From Wuchereria bancrofti (lineage: Eukaryota > Nematoda > Chromadorea > Rhabditida > Onchocercidae): a stretch of DNA of 64,000 bases. The translations under genes and the position numbers were made by a program. Positions within the stretch are counted from its first letter, which is position 1; every line of letters begins with the position of its first letter. This document shows positions 41,485 to 54,951 of this stretch, piece after piece. Where the stretch lies: assembly GCA_005281725.1 (NCBI GenBank), contig SSBO01000004.1, positions 1,116,001 to 1,180,000 on the forward strand, read 5' to 3'. The notes beneath the pieces are model-generated. The model did not search any database, had not been told where the DNA came from, and saw only the letters and a program-made list of their open reading frames with translations.

Positions 41485-44400
41485 GTATATATTTTATTTG
41501 TTGATTTCCTAGATTTATTCTTATTCAAGTAACACTGCTAACATATTTTGTTTACTTTGTAAGTTCTTTCAACTCCTACAATACTCTCAAAATCTTCCAA
41601 ATTGTTCATTATAAGCGCAGCAAAATTATATAGATTTCTTTAGAGCAAACTGCTAATGAAAATTTGGAATATGAAATTTCCTAATTTGAAATCAAACATA
41701 TAGAGATACAAGGAATATATTTGATGGACTTCTTATAAAGGCTAAAATTTGTGAAAACAACTTACATTTCCTTTAATTTATGCAAAATTAAAATAAATTT
41801 ACACGTTTATATAGCTTGAAGAGTTAAATTTAGAATGTTCGCAATATTTGCAGAACGATAGAAATAGCCTACAAAAAAATTCATTGAAGCACATTAGTGA
41901 TCAGAATGACACCTCCAAAAGATGTTACGCAACTACAAAGCAATTGATTGAAAAGTCTTCATTTAGCCCGTTAAATTCTATTTTCAGGTCAGTTTTTTTA
42001 CATCTAAGGAATTTTGGTTAACAAACAAATAACAAAAACTTGGCAAGTGCTGAAAAGCTATTCTTATATTGTTGCGTGGTTTATAAGACTGTCTATATCC
42101 TCTTTTCAATGTTCTTTGAAAAAGAATTTGTTTGAAATGAGAAATGAAACTGATTCATTCATCAAAAGATAAAGATGGAATTTTGAATGAATTTCATTTC
42201 CATTGCTGACCAACAAGCATATTAAGTTATTAAAGACGTTGGAACTATTCAGATTAGTCGAAATTTGATAATTGGTGTCAAACGTTACCGTTTGAAAATT
42301 TCAGTGATTCACTGGAAAACGTAGTAAGCGACTTTGAAGAAACATTGAATTTGCGGAAAAACAATTCAGAACGAAAATCACGAGATCTACTAAATAATGC
42401 ACGAAAAAATGTACGATGCAATGGTTACTTTTCAGATTATGGTACAACGCAAAGTAACAATCGACCGTTGCCACCAAAGATGCGTTAGTTTTTTTATTCT
42501 TCCAAATGATGAATGTTATAAAAGTTTGCTTTTTTTATTGCAGTAATCATGAAATTTTTTGTGCAACTGAATCGATTACACATTTATTTAAAAAATAGCG
42601 AAATATGATAATTAAAATGAATAGTGTGAAAACTAAAAATGAAGGATCGAGATTCTTAATTGAATTTCCCTGACATAGTTTGAATATTGAAAGTTATGTG
42701 GAGAAACTTTTTTAATGATAGAAGGATTTTAAGCTTAAGCTACAAAACTCTTTCCACTAATCAGAACCTCTTTTTACTAATTCATTTCCTTTTAACATTG
42801 AAAAGAAGCAAAATAGTCAATGAAAAATCTAGAAGTTCAAGGAACTCAAGACAAAATGATAGAAATAGCTGATAGTAATGAGTGATTATACCAATCATTT
42901 CAAGCTCAAGCATTCCTTCAAATGCTTACAGAAAGATGGTAGTAATGTTGTTAAATTGTTGGATTTTGTTCTGAGGTTAAAAGCAGATAATCAAATAACT
43001 GTAAGTTAGTCAATATGTTAAAAACGACTGGAAATTGCAAAGCAAAAAGTCATCATTCTACAATCTTAAGAATGTTAAAATTTTTTCAGCACCGCTAATA
43101 CCACATGAGATAGTGAAACGAAGACATATTAGCCGGTCACAGGCTTTTATAAGTTCACACAACGGTTTGTTTAGGATTCAAATTAAACTTTTAATTCAAT
43201 TTATACATTCAATTTATATCTTAATTAACGCCAATTTCATATGACAGCTTTTGTAGTATCATGCACTCTTCAGCCATAAAGTTATATCAAAAAAATTGGT
43301 CTAGTAATGGTGAAGCTTTCATTTTTAAGCATTGTGCCATAACATTGTGAAATAAAGTATTTTTCAGATGTTGCGTCATCATCGGGGAAATCTGTATTTG
43401 TGCCTGAAGTGCAGCAACACGGTAACTTAAATTATTTTGATTTAATTAGTTGACTTATATGTCACTATGTTTTCGCTCCAGCACAATTTAATGAAGACTG
43501 ATGTAAAGCATCACTGTACGTCTAATCGCATTCAATGTAGACATTAAGATACTTCTCAATTATTAGCAAAGCAAGAGCTAATAACTGAAAATAGAAAATC
43601 TGTACTAATTACTCTTCACAGCATGTCTATATATATATATATTTTATTGAGAGGAACGATGATTTGAAAGAGGAATCTGATTCATTTCTTAATAAAATGA
43701 TTGCCAAGGGTGAAATATCATAAAGGTCAAGAAAGGTCAAGCAATTCTAATAATGTAAATCATTCGCTTGCAAAATTTACTTCATTTATTCATTTCTCAA
43801 TTATTATTATTTATATATTTATATATGTTATATGTTTAATAAGCGGTCATAATCCGTTGATATACTCTCCACTTTCGGCATCAACACTTCGGCTTTACGC
43901 ATCTTTTTTTGAATCAATTCTAGTTGCACGTACATTCATTTTTTTAGTATAGTAGTGTTTCTTTTATTAAGTAGTTAACAAACTTAATTTGCCTTTAATA
44001 TTTTATACCAAATATCTGATGAAAAAATATACCTAAGTTGCCGAAAAGTCCTAAAATTCAAAACGATAAATACAGCATTGTTAATAGCCATTAATGAATC
44101 CAAAAGTAATGCTTTTCCTTTATCTTCTCAAACACGCTGCATCATTTCCCTCTGCAATGAAATTAAAAAAGAAAAGAATTGACCCCTTTCGATTCATCTT
44201 ATCTCGTTTATTTTGATCGAATCATTGAATTTATTGAAATTACGCAATTCCATTCTCTCCCTTCTTAATGCATAAATAATTTCTGTAGAATATCATACTG
44301 CTTTGGGAAGAGCAATATCAGAAATCAAATCAAAGCATCAGAACGATGAATTTAATGATCACATCCAAAAAACCTTATTTACAACAAACAGCTCTCAAGC

Positions 44401-47400
44401 ATCAGATTTTTGGAATACGGAAAGTCGAAATTACGACATCGGTTTATCCCAAGAAGTTTCTTTCGCTTGATAGCTTTCTTTTAGCGAAATTAATGTTGCG
44501 AGTGCCAGTGCTTTCGAGATGATCATTTTCGTTTAAAATGCGCTTAGCTGAAATTAATTGGACTTGAGAAAAACAGCTTTCATGACCTCTTCTTTGCAAC
44601 TTTTTTTCTAAATCTTAAAACTTAAACACAATGTTTTATTTCAAAATTCTCAACTTTTCGAAGTAGTTTTAAAATACACAATTCATTTTTTCCTATTCAT
44701 TCTTTTTTTGTCAGTTGAAACATAATCGTTCATTGTATGAGCAGGGTAAGATGCATTACTTGGGCAGCAGAACTCCAGATGCGCCACGACCTTCATTCAC
44801 CCTCACTTCATCATATAATCAGTATCCGAGCGGTACAGAGTCAGCGCACCAACCGCACTGGAGGATATGTCGTTCACCGGTCGAAAGATCATCCAGTGCT
44901 GTGGACGTCGACGGCTTCGTTAGTATGAGACGTCGTAAAGCAGATGACAATGCTTTCAGAGTGGATCCTAGGCAGATACTTGTCCCACCCATGCCTTATC
45001 CAAGAAATTGTTCACTGTTCTCAGTAAGTTTATTTAACAATTTGTTTTCTTTTTCCTTCCAAATATACATGCAGTTTTTTTTAATATACAATTGGTATAT
45101 AAATTTTCATATGAAAATATTAATTGAAACTTTATCAGCAATTAATCTTGATAAGGCATTGCTGAGAAATGCTTCTATACTTTCAGCTTTCTCCAAGAAA
45201 TCAATTCATGATTGCGCTAATTTTATTAATTATTCTCAAAACACATGTTAAAACAATGCCTTATCTCATTTGATTGGTTGTTTTTGTGAAGGAAATTTCA
45301 AAATCTACTAATTTCATATTGGTAGTTGCAGGAACGATTAATATGTGATCGAAGTTCACCATCTCATTTATCAGTAAATTTTTCAATAACCGAAAAATAT
45401 TCGACCCTAAGCAGTATGAGGGACATAGAAGAAAGCACAAGAACATCCATGAAAAATATTTCAAATGGGTAGGGTTCATATAACAAATTATTTACAAATA
45501 AAACTGCAGTCTTCACTACTGCTTTATTAATTTCGTTAAATCCATATCACGTGATTGATTCTTACTGAGTAAACTTCAATTGAATGCAACTAGGTCGAAA
45601 AGCAGTTGAAGTTAAAATTGTTTTTTGCTTGAAATTAATTTAACTCTTTGTACATTATTAAATATTTATATTTTATCTTTCTTCTTCGGAGTATTTTGAG
45701 CGTCGTAAGTAACAAGAAAAGTTTGCACATTTTTTGCAGATCTATCGAAAATGACTTTGTGCAGTCAGCGAATGAGGATGCACTGGCGGTAGGTTCAAAT
45801 GATCTCAATAATGATGTCAATGCCAACGGAATATGCTTTCAGTGCTGCAACCTTCAAAAACAGCTGTCTGATTTATCGTGCAGGTCGTTAGGTCGTTTCC
45901 ATTTGCGCACACCATCCCAACATATTTTACAAAATTTTTTGTTACAGTGCATTTGTGGCCGGAAGATATTGATTATTTTTAAGTTTACTTATCGGCTTAA
46001 TTAATTTTGATTACATTTGGCAACATTGATTACCAATAAATGAGCGAAGGGAAAGATGAGACAAAGATTCTTAGGAAGCTACTTTAGCATCAAAACGGAA
46101 ACTCCTATTCGTTGTGGTCTGTTCTCTTGAATTAGGTTAGGCGGATTTTTCATAGGCGGAATTTTCACTTAAATGAATTATGTTTCTAAACATGAATTAT
46201 GTTTCTAAACTGTTAAAGTGAATTAAGATTAAAACAAGCGACGGATGAAGTGAAAAGTAAAACAGTTGGAAATCAAAGAAGGAAGGAAGAAGAGACAGTT
46301 GTTGTTGACAAAAGTGTTGGAGGCTCATGTGAAATGCTTCATACCGAAAAGATAAAGGAGGAGAAAAAAGACACTGGCACTGATGCATTGTTTATCAAAG
46401 TTGATGATAAGGTTATTGATCTCGTTCAAATGAGATTTTTATTTTTTCTTCTTTGAAGAATTATAGTCTGTTTGCTGAAATCATCTTATCAGCATCAAAA
46501 ATTTATGATAGATAATTTTGATAATTTGTGCTAGATAGACTGTTCATAGTAGTGATGTTCACTGCGTGAATTTTTAGATAAGCGATTTTCTTTTTAAATT
46601 TATTAATGTTATTTTTCATTGACAGGAAATATGTAGTATATACCTTTTATTAATGCTAATATGATTATTAATTATTGCCAATTAATTTTTTAAAAGAAAT
46701 TGACATACTTGGAAAATTATCTATTTATGTTTTTGTTTAATATGACTCATGGTCGTAAAACCTTTTTTTCTCCATGTAAAATTCTGAAAATTCAAAATTA
46801 ATAACGAAGTTATAATTTGTAGAGGACAAGTATATCTCCGGCGGATCGAGTCGAAATGCATTGGTATAAAGATATCGCCAGTTCACCTGTTTCAGAACCA
46901 CAGTTCTACTCGACTGAAGTTACAACTGACAAACTGTTGGCTTCTCGTGGCTCTGCAACCGATTTACCGAGTCGGGAACTGCTGGTTATTGGGCCGGAAT
47001 GTCATTTTGAATGTAGCACTGGACCAATGGTCACTAATGGTGAGTTGGAATATGTAATTTTTTTTGCATGGCTCATTAAAATTCCAGTCTGATTCATTTT
47101 GCGCTTTGGGCAATAAAGATTTATGGTAAATTATTTGCGAAGGGACTACAGTGGGAAAAGATCTAGGAAGAGGTTTAGTTGTATTTGAAAACTTTAAACT
47201 TCAAAAATAAGACTGGCAACTTTATTAATTAGTCAAAAAATTTCATTTTTATTTGTGAAACTGGTAATATCAAATATCGTACTTTTGAATTTATTTATGA
47301 ATAGATTATGGCTGTGGGAGTGATATGTTTACTATGATGTGTGATTTTTCGAGTATGACGGATGCTGTCGAGCTGGCTGACTCAGAAACTGGAAGTAAAC

Positions 47401-50400
47401 AAACTATTTCTTTATTCAAAGATTCCTCCTCGATGACTACTCCGATTACATCCCATTCACGTCACATTCAAACTGAACAAATCAAAACGAAGTAGCTCAT
47501 TTTTTAAAAATTTGTTATATTTTGGAAATGCCTTTTATTAGGCTTTATATTTTGTACTTTCTACTAGTAATTTAAATGGCCGACTGAAGTAATTTCTTAA
47601 CTCATTTACATCTATGTTATATTCTAGAAGTAACATTGTTATTAATTAAAATTTAAGCAAAATTGTTTGGAGATTCAAACAAAATTTAAAAACCTTTCAA
47701 TGCTGTTGTGATTTTAGAAATCTCATTTAGTAAAATTTAGTAAATCACAATTTTTACAGAACGGTGTGCATTTCCACATCACCGATACACTTGTTAAATC
47801 ATAACATCGGTACGGTGCAGGTAACTCAGAAAGATTCCTACACAGTTTGTGATGAATTGATGACACGTGATGTTGTTGATGCTGTCACTGAAATGGATGT
47901 CGAGGAAATAGGACAAAGGACATGCTACTTTACTGTTGCATCCCAAACAGAGTTCGGTTTGTTTTAATTTTTTGTGATTTTTTTTTTTGCGAATCAATTA
48001 GAAATACATGTCGGCTCAATGAATACATTTATAAGCAGTAATTAGTAACCAAAAATACTTTTTTATTTGTCTCACTATATTGTAAATTACCTGTTTTTGG
48101 GTTATCTGTTGATTTAGGAAATCGAGGAATAATATGAAAAGCATAAACGAGAAAATAGGTACTCAGAAAAAAATTATTGCTAGTGATATTACTTGTTCAT
48201 TAATCAGTTGTGCACAATGATCAAAAGTGATCAAAGGTATGCTTTACAGAACAAAGTGAGCCACGAATAATTGATGATAGGGAAATAGCGGAATCGCTGT
48301 GGTTAATTCCACCCAGAGATAGGAAGGATGTAGCAGTGGGTAACGAGGATGATGTTATCGAGGTACATGAAATACCTCAAGCACCGGATGGAATCAACCA
48401 TCAAAAGGAAATGGTATTAGATAGTGATGATGACGATATGGTGAAGCTCTTTTTTATGTCATTTTGGATTCTGAAGACATCATAAACTTTTGAGAATTTC
48501 GCATTTCATATATACTTTTACATACATCAATTACGTGGCCATGGAGATTGAAATTTTTTAAATTCGTTGTTTTACATTGCATTCTCGTATGAACCATTTG
48601 CTTGAAGATTTGTGTAATAGAAGAAACACTATCGGATCCAGAAGATATTGATTTCGAGAGCTCGAAGTCTGCGGAGCAGTTGTCGTTGGAACAACGTATT
48701 GCAGACAATTTAGACGTTAAAACTACAAATGAAGTCGTCACAAAGGTCAAAACACCTCGAGCACTTGGTCACGCTCGTGCAGCCATAGTTAAAAAAATGC
48801 TCACTGAAAAATCGCAGCCATTAAGTTTCATTCGTGGTACAGCAATATCCAAATCTTGGCGATCAGCCAGTAAAAAAGGAGACCCGCTGCAGTACATCGT
48901 TGATCAACATGAAAAACAGGTAAATTCAGTACCACGACTCTTTCTTTAGAGTTCAACATTCTACTTAGTAGATCTTAATTATATAAAAGATTCTGATTAG
49001 AAGATTGAAATTTTCTAAGTAAATTCAATGAATCATCACATGTTATTAATAATTTAAAAATTAAGAAAATACAAATTATAAAATTGATGAGAAAAACTAA
49101 GTGAAAGTTGCTTTAGATTTGCATGGAAAGCACAGATAAGTGTTATTTGGTCTTTTCCGCAGTTCATTATTTTTAGATAATTATTGGTTTTTTGTTAGCA
49201 TTTGTATAAATTGATTTAGAGTAAAATTACACTCAACCCGCTGTTTTCTTTTTAGTTTCGTCAGAATATGTAATCTGATTTATTCATTTGAAATGACTAA
49301 CTCTTCCGTCAATAAAATAATTCTTGAGAAAGTGGAGGAAGACAACAAAACTATTTTACAACTTTTCGCATAACCATCCTCAATAACTCATGCTTCAGCG
49401 CAATTCGGACTCCTCAACACCTCAGACAACGAAGGATGCTTTGAAAGAAAAATTCAATCTTAAGAAAGATTTTGTATCACCACAAATGGCATTATCGAAA
49501 GTCCCGGAACCGGTTCCAGCTCGAATACCACGACCTAAAATCAGCAAATACATTCCTGGAGAAACTGTACCGCAATCACCCGATGAAGTTTGTCATCGTT
49601 TTCATCAAGATTTAAATTTAATAAATTTCTTTCTATACAAACAAATTAATTTTGAAACACGTGAATTTTTTTAAGGTTCAAAGACTCGCACTTTTGTAAG
49701 TAATGATATGCCTCTAGGAAGCTGAAATAGCCGATCGACTGACCCCCTTACGTTCGGAGATGCGTACTCTGAGAACGTATTCCAACGGAAGAGCAGTGAC
49801 GTTTCCCCGATCGGCGCAACTCATAAAGAACGTACCACGGAAGATATCTCCCCCAGCCTATAAAAAAACTAATAACTCAATCGTTTTTGAAGACAGGTAA
49901 CGTTATTTTTTTTTAACTAGACTTCATAACGTAATGTAGGAATAAACAATATTTATCAAAGTATTTTTAACCTTAATTTCTTAACTCGTTATGAGAGCTA
50001 CAGACGATTTACAGCACGAGTTCATCTTCCGATTCGGAAGGTTCATATGATACGAATGAGGCAGGTACAGCTGCTCAATTTGAATTAACACTGCAGCTTA
50101 GTGAAGCGATCGAAATTCTTAAGAATCACTTTCAAAAGTCGGATTCAGTTGAACCTTCTTTGTTGGTAAGAAAGCTGAAATTGTCACTATTTTCTTGTGA
50201 CTTTTGTTTTTAGCTGAGTGTTACGAGTTAACATTTCGCTTCATTTAAGGATTGGGCTACGAAGCATGCCAAACATGAATGGTTGAAAACGGCAGCGCGG
50301 AAAACAGCATCAGCGGTAGAAGTGGAAGGTTTCATCGATTTCCTGGAGGCTGCATCAGATGATGTTCTTAAATTTGTTATCAATCTGGCGGATCCCAATG

Positions 50401-51923
50401 TTAATTCATTTTCCCTTTTAAATTCTAAGTGTAAAGAGAGAGAGAGAGAGAGAGGAATAGAATTGTAAAGAGAAGATATGCAAAATTATGTTTTCTGATA
50501 GTGATTAGTATTACTTGGCTATTTATTATGAATTTTGATTAAAAATTTCAGGTCGCATTGAAATTTTAAAATTTAACAATCTGAGATTTGTTACAGGAGA
50601 ATACTGCTCTCCATTATGCAATATCTCATGGTAATTTCGATGTTGTTAGTGTTCTGTTGGATTCGCGGGTGTGCAATTTAGATCGTGCAAATAAGGTCAG
50701 TTTATGAACTTGAATGGAAATTCCAGGTTATATTATCAGTAAACAGTAGTGGTCCTAGATAAAATTTGATATTTTCGAATATTCATTAATAGTGGATAAA
50801 GTTTGAATCAGCTGACATCAACTGAAATGAAGTATTTAGGCGGGATATACACCAGTGATGCTGGCATCGCTCTGTGATGCATTCGATGAAGTTGAGGCTG
50901 CCATTATTCATCGACTGTTTCAGTTAGGTGATGTCAATGCTCAAGCTGTTCAGGTTTGTTTCTTTTTTTTTAAATAATCGAAAATTTTATGATATTTTCC
51001 TCACAAATATTTCAATTCATGAAAAGTTTAATCTTATGTTACGAGAATAGTAAAAAATCTTAGAATGGAATCTTTAAAAAAATTTGTTTCAAATATTTTA
51101 AACTTTTGATTTAATTTAATAAAAATTTTCAATGTTTTAGCACGGACAGACAGCATTGATGCTGGCTGTTTCTCATGGTAAAATAAACACGACGAAGTTA
51201 TTGATTGATTGTCAAGCTGATCTCAATATACAGGTTGATCAACCATTAATTACATGATGGATATAACGAATGATTTTTCCATGAAATTTTCCCTTTTATT
51301 TATTTATCATTTTTGTCATAATTTTCAAATTCATGGAAAATTTACAATTCAGGATGAGGAAGGTTCTACAGCATTAATGTGTGCTGCGGAGCACGGCCAT
51401 AAAGAAATCGTGAAATTATTACTTCTACAGAAGGATATTGATGCTTCACTTTCTGACTGTGTTCGTTCTTTCTTTTGCAAGAATATTTTTAATTAATTTC
51501 TACTTATTTCACAACATTTTCTTTGCATTCTCTTGTGCGGTAATGAACAAGGATAAAAAAAGTCAATTTCTGCAACTTATTTTACAATTTATTGACAACT
51601 TGTTCTTTCAAAATTTAGCGAATTCAAAGTTTGAACTCATTAACAAAATTAAATTTAAACAGTCAAATAAAGGAAAGGTATTTTGAACCCTGCAATAAAC
51701 ATTATGAAACACGAAGCTAACTTCATTCTGAGAAGATAGGTATGTTGATGAAGCCTAAGCTGATTAAATAGGAGCTGTCAATCAGACATTTTAGGACAGT
51801 TCAACAGCCTTATCGATTGCGGTGGAGAACGGTCATCGTGATATTGGTGTTCTGATCTATGCACATCTGAACCATTCATGCAAACAAAATCAGAAACAGC
51901 GGAAGACAGAATTAACTTCGTGA
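41332..51923 (+). CDS. vab-19: KANK-family KN-motif and ankyrin-repeat protein (VAB-19 orthologue)
   Basis: Modelled as 24 exons: 41332-41484, 41854-41987, 42305-42483, 43090-43164, 43368-43421, 44289-44455, 44715-45023, 45332-45468, 45740-45883, 46228-46411, 46823-47039, 47305-47491, 47760-47956, 48250-48440, 48608-48919, 49399-49587, 49718-49896, 50015-50165, 50250-50399, 50597-50695, 50840-50953, 51141-51233, 51353-51460, 51795-51923. The sum is 3,852 nt, or 1,283 residues plus stop, and every junction keeps phase. KANK proteins are cortical adaptors linking adhesion sites to actin and microtubules. C. elegans VAB-19 acts at epidermal attachments. Domain order is a KN motif at residues 21-42, a long low-complexity middle with a short coiled coil near 437-465, and C-terminal ankyrin repeats (about 1,085-1,270). 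Exon 6's donor (GTTTCT) and the AAG acceptors of exons 10, 15 and 19 are least certain. Confidence 0.92.
45332..46411 (+). CDS. vab-19: KANK central exons 8-10 with short coiled coil
   Basis: Exon 9 ends with [13 protein letters not shown] and joins in phase 2 to exon 10, [14 protein letters not shown]. Together they make a heptad-like segment in the position of the coiled coil that follows the KN region in other KANKs, but much shorter. The rest of exon 10 is Lys/Glu-rich and polar. Exon 10's acceptor is GAATTAAG, not the usual TTTCAG. A 19-bp tandem duplication lies just upstream (46173-46210). Confidence 0.75.
46173..46210. repeat. 19-bp perfect tandem duplication
   Basis: ATGAATTATGTTTCTAAAC occurs twice back to back, 17 bases before the modelled acceptor of KANK exon 10. 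Confidence 0.95.
48250..48919 (+). CDS. vab-19: KANK acidic exons 14-15
   Basis: Exon 14 ends in a DSDDDDM acidic run. Exon 15 continues with more acidic residues, then turns basic ([27 protein letters not shown]). A sharp acidic-to-basic charge switch like this is typical of a disordered linker carrying binding motifs. Exon 15 begins after GCTTGAAG, a weak acceptor. Its open frame of 104 codons and the strong donor GTAAAT support it. Confidence 0.75.
50250..51923 (+). CDS. vab-19: KANK C-terminal ankyrin repeats (exons 19-24)
   Basis: Phase-0 exons encode ankyrin repeats in tandem. Recognisable repeats are [31 protein letters not shown]...[20 protein letters not shown]...[26 protein letters not shown] and [20 protein letters not shown]. 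The order and the longer second repeat (an insertion around DAFDEVEAA) are those of the KANK ankyrin domain, including the VCNLD...AGYTP junction. This domain binds kinesin KIF21A in vertebrates. The stop is TGA 51921-51923, after a basic tail. Confidence 0.95.
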
Positions 51924-52264
51924 AATCTCAATCATTGTCATGTTTATTTGTTCCGATAGCTTATCATTTCTAGGCATCACTTTTAATAGTTATTAGTAGG
52001 ATGAACTTCTTGACAGCTTATTTTATATCAGTCGAATTCAAATCATGTAAAAATTCAACGTAGATTTAAATCATTTTACAGTTGTATTAAATAATCTGTA
52101 CAAGAATTTAACCAATTTTTAAAGCATCATGACTAGATCATTCACTGGTTCAGTAGCTGGATGGAAGAGAATATCGAAGAATTGATTCAGAATAATTAAA
52201 TTATGATAAATCGAAAATCTTGTTCAACTTTGTTTTTTGTTATTTCTCATGAATTTCTACTACA

Positions 52265-52270
52265 AATAAA
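52265..52270 (+). terminator. Candidate poly(A) signal of the KANK gene
   Basis: First AATAAA after the stop codon, about 340 nt downstream. An AATAAT variant occurs earlier, near 52090. Confidence 0.45.
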
Positions 52271-54056
52271 CGGCGATTATTTACTCACGTAGTTGATTTC
52301 TTAATTTCTTTAAATACTATAAGATCAAACTAAAGCGAAATATGCAACTTGATTTTGGAAATGATATTTCATGCGTTTCCGGGAATAATTATTCTTACTT
52401 ATTTCCATATTTTTCGATTTTTGCTGGGGATAAATGCGTTTGAATAGTGTTACATCTTTGTGCTAAGTTTATATGTTGGCAAAATTATTTTGAAGATAAA
52501 CTTCGCAGAGAATACTATTAAATTTTTATCGCATACAACAAAATTCTTGAAATCCTTAAAGAAGAAATAATTTTTAAGAATAGAATCTAAGTAATTGAAT
52601 TGTTAGCAAATCGTTAATTAACACTATTCTTTCCAAAAATACATGGGGACTTTAATTGGTTACGCTGATTTTAACATATTAGTTCCAACTTCATCTTCAT
52701 GTTTTTCTAAATATCAAGAGGTTTCTTTGAAAAGTAACAGTTTTTTTTGGATGCGGAAGATCAAATATAACTTTAAGTATTGAACTGCACTGAAGACATT
52801 AACTTCATTCAAGGTTCATATAAAACACTTTAAGCTTTAAATCACTTCTGCTCAACGAAATATACTCAAGCTCTTTGGGGAGAAATGTTACAAAACTATT
52901 CATTTGATCGAATAATAAAAACTGGAGTAGTACAGTCCTGTAATAATAGTTAAAAACTTCAAGAAGTTTTGTGTTTAACGGAAGTTGCAGTAGAATTCAT
53001 AGTTAAATAATGTGCAAAAAAAGATGAGAAGTATAAAAGTATACAACTGTGTTAAATTTCTGGACACAGTACTGGACTGTATAATACTGTTTCGGTAATT
53101 TAATTAGAATCAAGATTGAAAAACTACAAAGAAGTGCTTAAATTTTGGAAAATTTTCACAGGTGCTGTCGAGGAGGAGAATGCTAGTTACATTTGTTTAC
53201 TCTTGTTTTTCCTTAAAAAACAGAACGAGAAGTTAAGTTGAAGCAGTCTGGTAGGAGAGCTGGAATTGGAAGAGTGAATGATAGTTGGCACTAAGCTATA
53301 CCGATGATAAAGAGGATGGTATGTGGTATAGATATGGATTTAATGAATAGGTGGTACCGAGCATTACACAGGTACACGACTATGATGAGGAGCAGATAAA
53401 GGGAAAGAAAGGAGGAAATTAACATTGGTTGACGACAAGTCATTCAGTAAACATTTGGAAGGGAATCAGTTAAATTAAGTTGACTTTGACCATTCTTCAG
53501 TTATTCTGTTCTGTTGGTGACACTGATGAAAAACTAAGTAAATAAAGGATAGGAGAGACCAATAGCAATAGCAGGAAGTGACTATACAATATGCCGACAG
53601 ATGATACAACACATCTGTGTACATGATAATCATCACAAAAGTTAGTAGTTACCTTTCCTCTGTCACTTTTGAAAGGTACTCAGACTGAGGAGGCGATCCT
53701 GACTGTCTACAACTATGACAGCTATTTTGTCATCCGACTGCTTTTCTTCATCAGCCATTTCTCTCCCTCATTACCGGTTTTGTCAACGAGAAGAAAACTG
53801 TTCCTCCGATCTATGTACTTACGTAAAGCAATAAGCAGTAGCAACAGCAATAGTCAATCAGTCATTGGACTAGTTAATCAACCAATCACACTGATTTTGA
53901 AATTTCCGAATTTCCATTCATTCTATTGTCATTCAGATTGTTGTAGAGATGGAGCCATCAACCAGTGTATTAGAAGAAGGATGTGTTACTGCGTACTATT
54001 TATTAATCACGGGACACGGGACAAGGCAAGATGTTGGCATAGCTGAACATAATAAC

Positions 54057-54084
54057 GATTAGGCTCATAGTTTAGAGCCTAATC
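54057..54084. repeat. 10-bp inverted repeat, 8-base loop
   Basis: GATTAGGCTC and GAGCCTAATC. Confidence 0.8.
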
Positions 54085-54702
54085 AATTTGCATAGAGTTT
54101 CAGCCGTGCCACATTAGGCCATCTCTCGGGTATCCAATCTCCCACTCGACAATTTCAACTATTTTTTCCTCTAACCGTTAATATTACTTCTTCCCACTGC
54201 ACAACTCAATATAACAGGTATGATATTACTGAAACAAAGAGAATCTGCTCCATAAATTGGAATTATGCCGAAAATTTCTGAGTCAGACGAATTTTGTAAT
54301 CTCGAGAATCTCAAGTTTTTCTCGGCCAACTGTAGTTTACGGTTATTCATCATCGCACTTCTAAATACATTTTCAGAAGCAGTAATGAAACTCAAATTAG
54401 TATTAACATAAAATTTGTTAGTTTTTTTGCAGAGAAAAACTCAAAATTTCAAAATTAGTATTTCAATCTGAAGTCTGAAAATATATGATAAATGCTTTCC
54501 TGATTTCTGAATATCTGACAGCTTTTCAAGTTATAAACTATTAAGATAATAAAGACACGTTTCAGGAACAAAAATGCAATATCATAAATGTGGAAATGTA
54601 ATGCACCGATACAATGGTGTAATAATACAAAGAAAGAGAACGAACGGATCACTAAGACAGGATTAATTTAGCAGTTTTTAGGGAAATTAGACTATCATTT
54701 GC

Positions 54703-54727
54703 ATCATATGTGCAAAACACATATGAT
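54703..54727. repeat. 10-bp inverted repeat, 5-base loop
   Basis: ATCATATGTG, loop CAAAA, CACATATGAT. Confidence 0.8.
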
Positions 54728-54803
54728 ATCCTTCTTTAGGAATACTACACATTGTCCCTAGGTTAAAAATATAAAGAGTGGAAAATTGATTGATTTAAAT
54801 CAA

Positions 54804-54809
54804 TTTATT
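54804..54809 (-). terminator. Candidate poly(A) signal of the SelP-like gene
   Basis: TTTATT on the plus strand, that is AATAAA on the minus strand, about 145 nt past the stop codon. Confidence 0.4.
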
Positions 54810-54951
54810 AGTTATCATATGAGATAAGTTTGCCATTCCAACCCAAATCATGACTATGCACTATGCATGGTGCTAAAATTAAGAAATAGATATAATAATA
54901 TATATGAATATATTTAATAAATGAAATTAATTAGAGTGTTTTGATTAGATG

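Larger units (their letters stand above)
51924..54951. other. Convergent intergenic region
   Basis: It holds the 3' UTRs of the plus-strand KANK gene and the minus-strand SelP-like gene. A plus-strand open frame at 53669-54046 (125 codons) lacks an early ATG, family resemblance and splice context, so it is not called. Two short perfect hairpins occur (54057-54084, 54703-54727). Confidence 0.6.

Noticed and set aside
53669..54046. 125-codon plus-strand frame between the convergent genes
   Set aside because: It has no ATG at its start, no recognisable domain and no splice context, and lies in 3'-flanking DNA.
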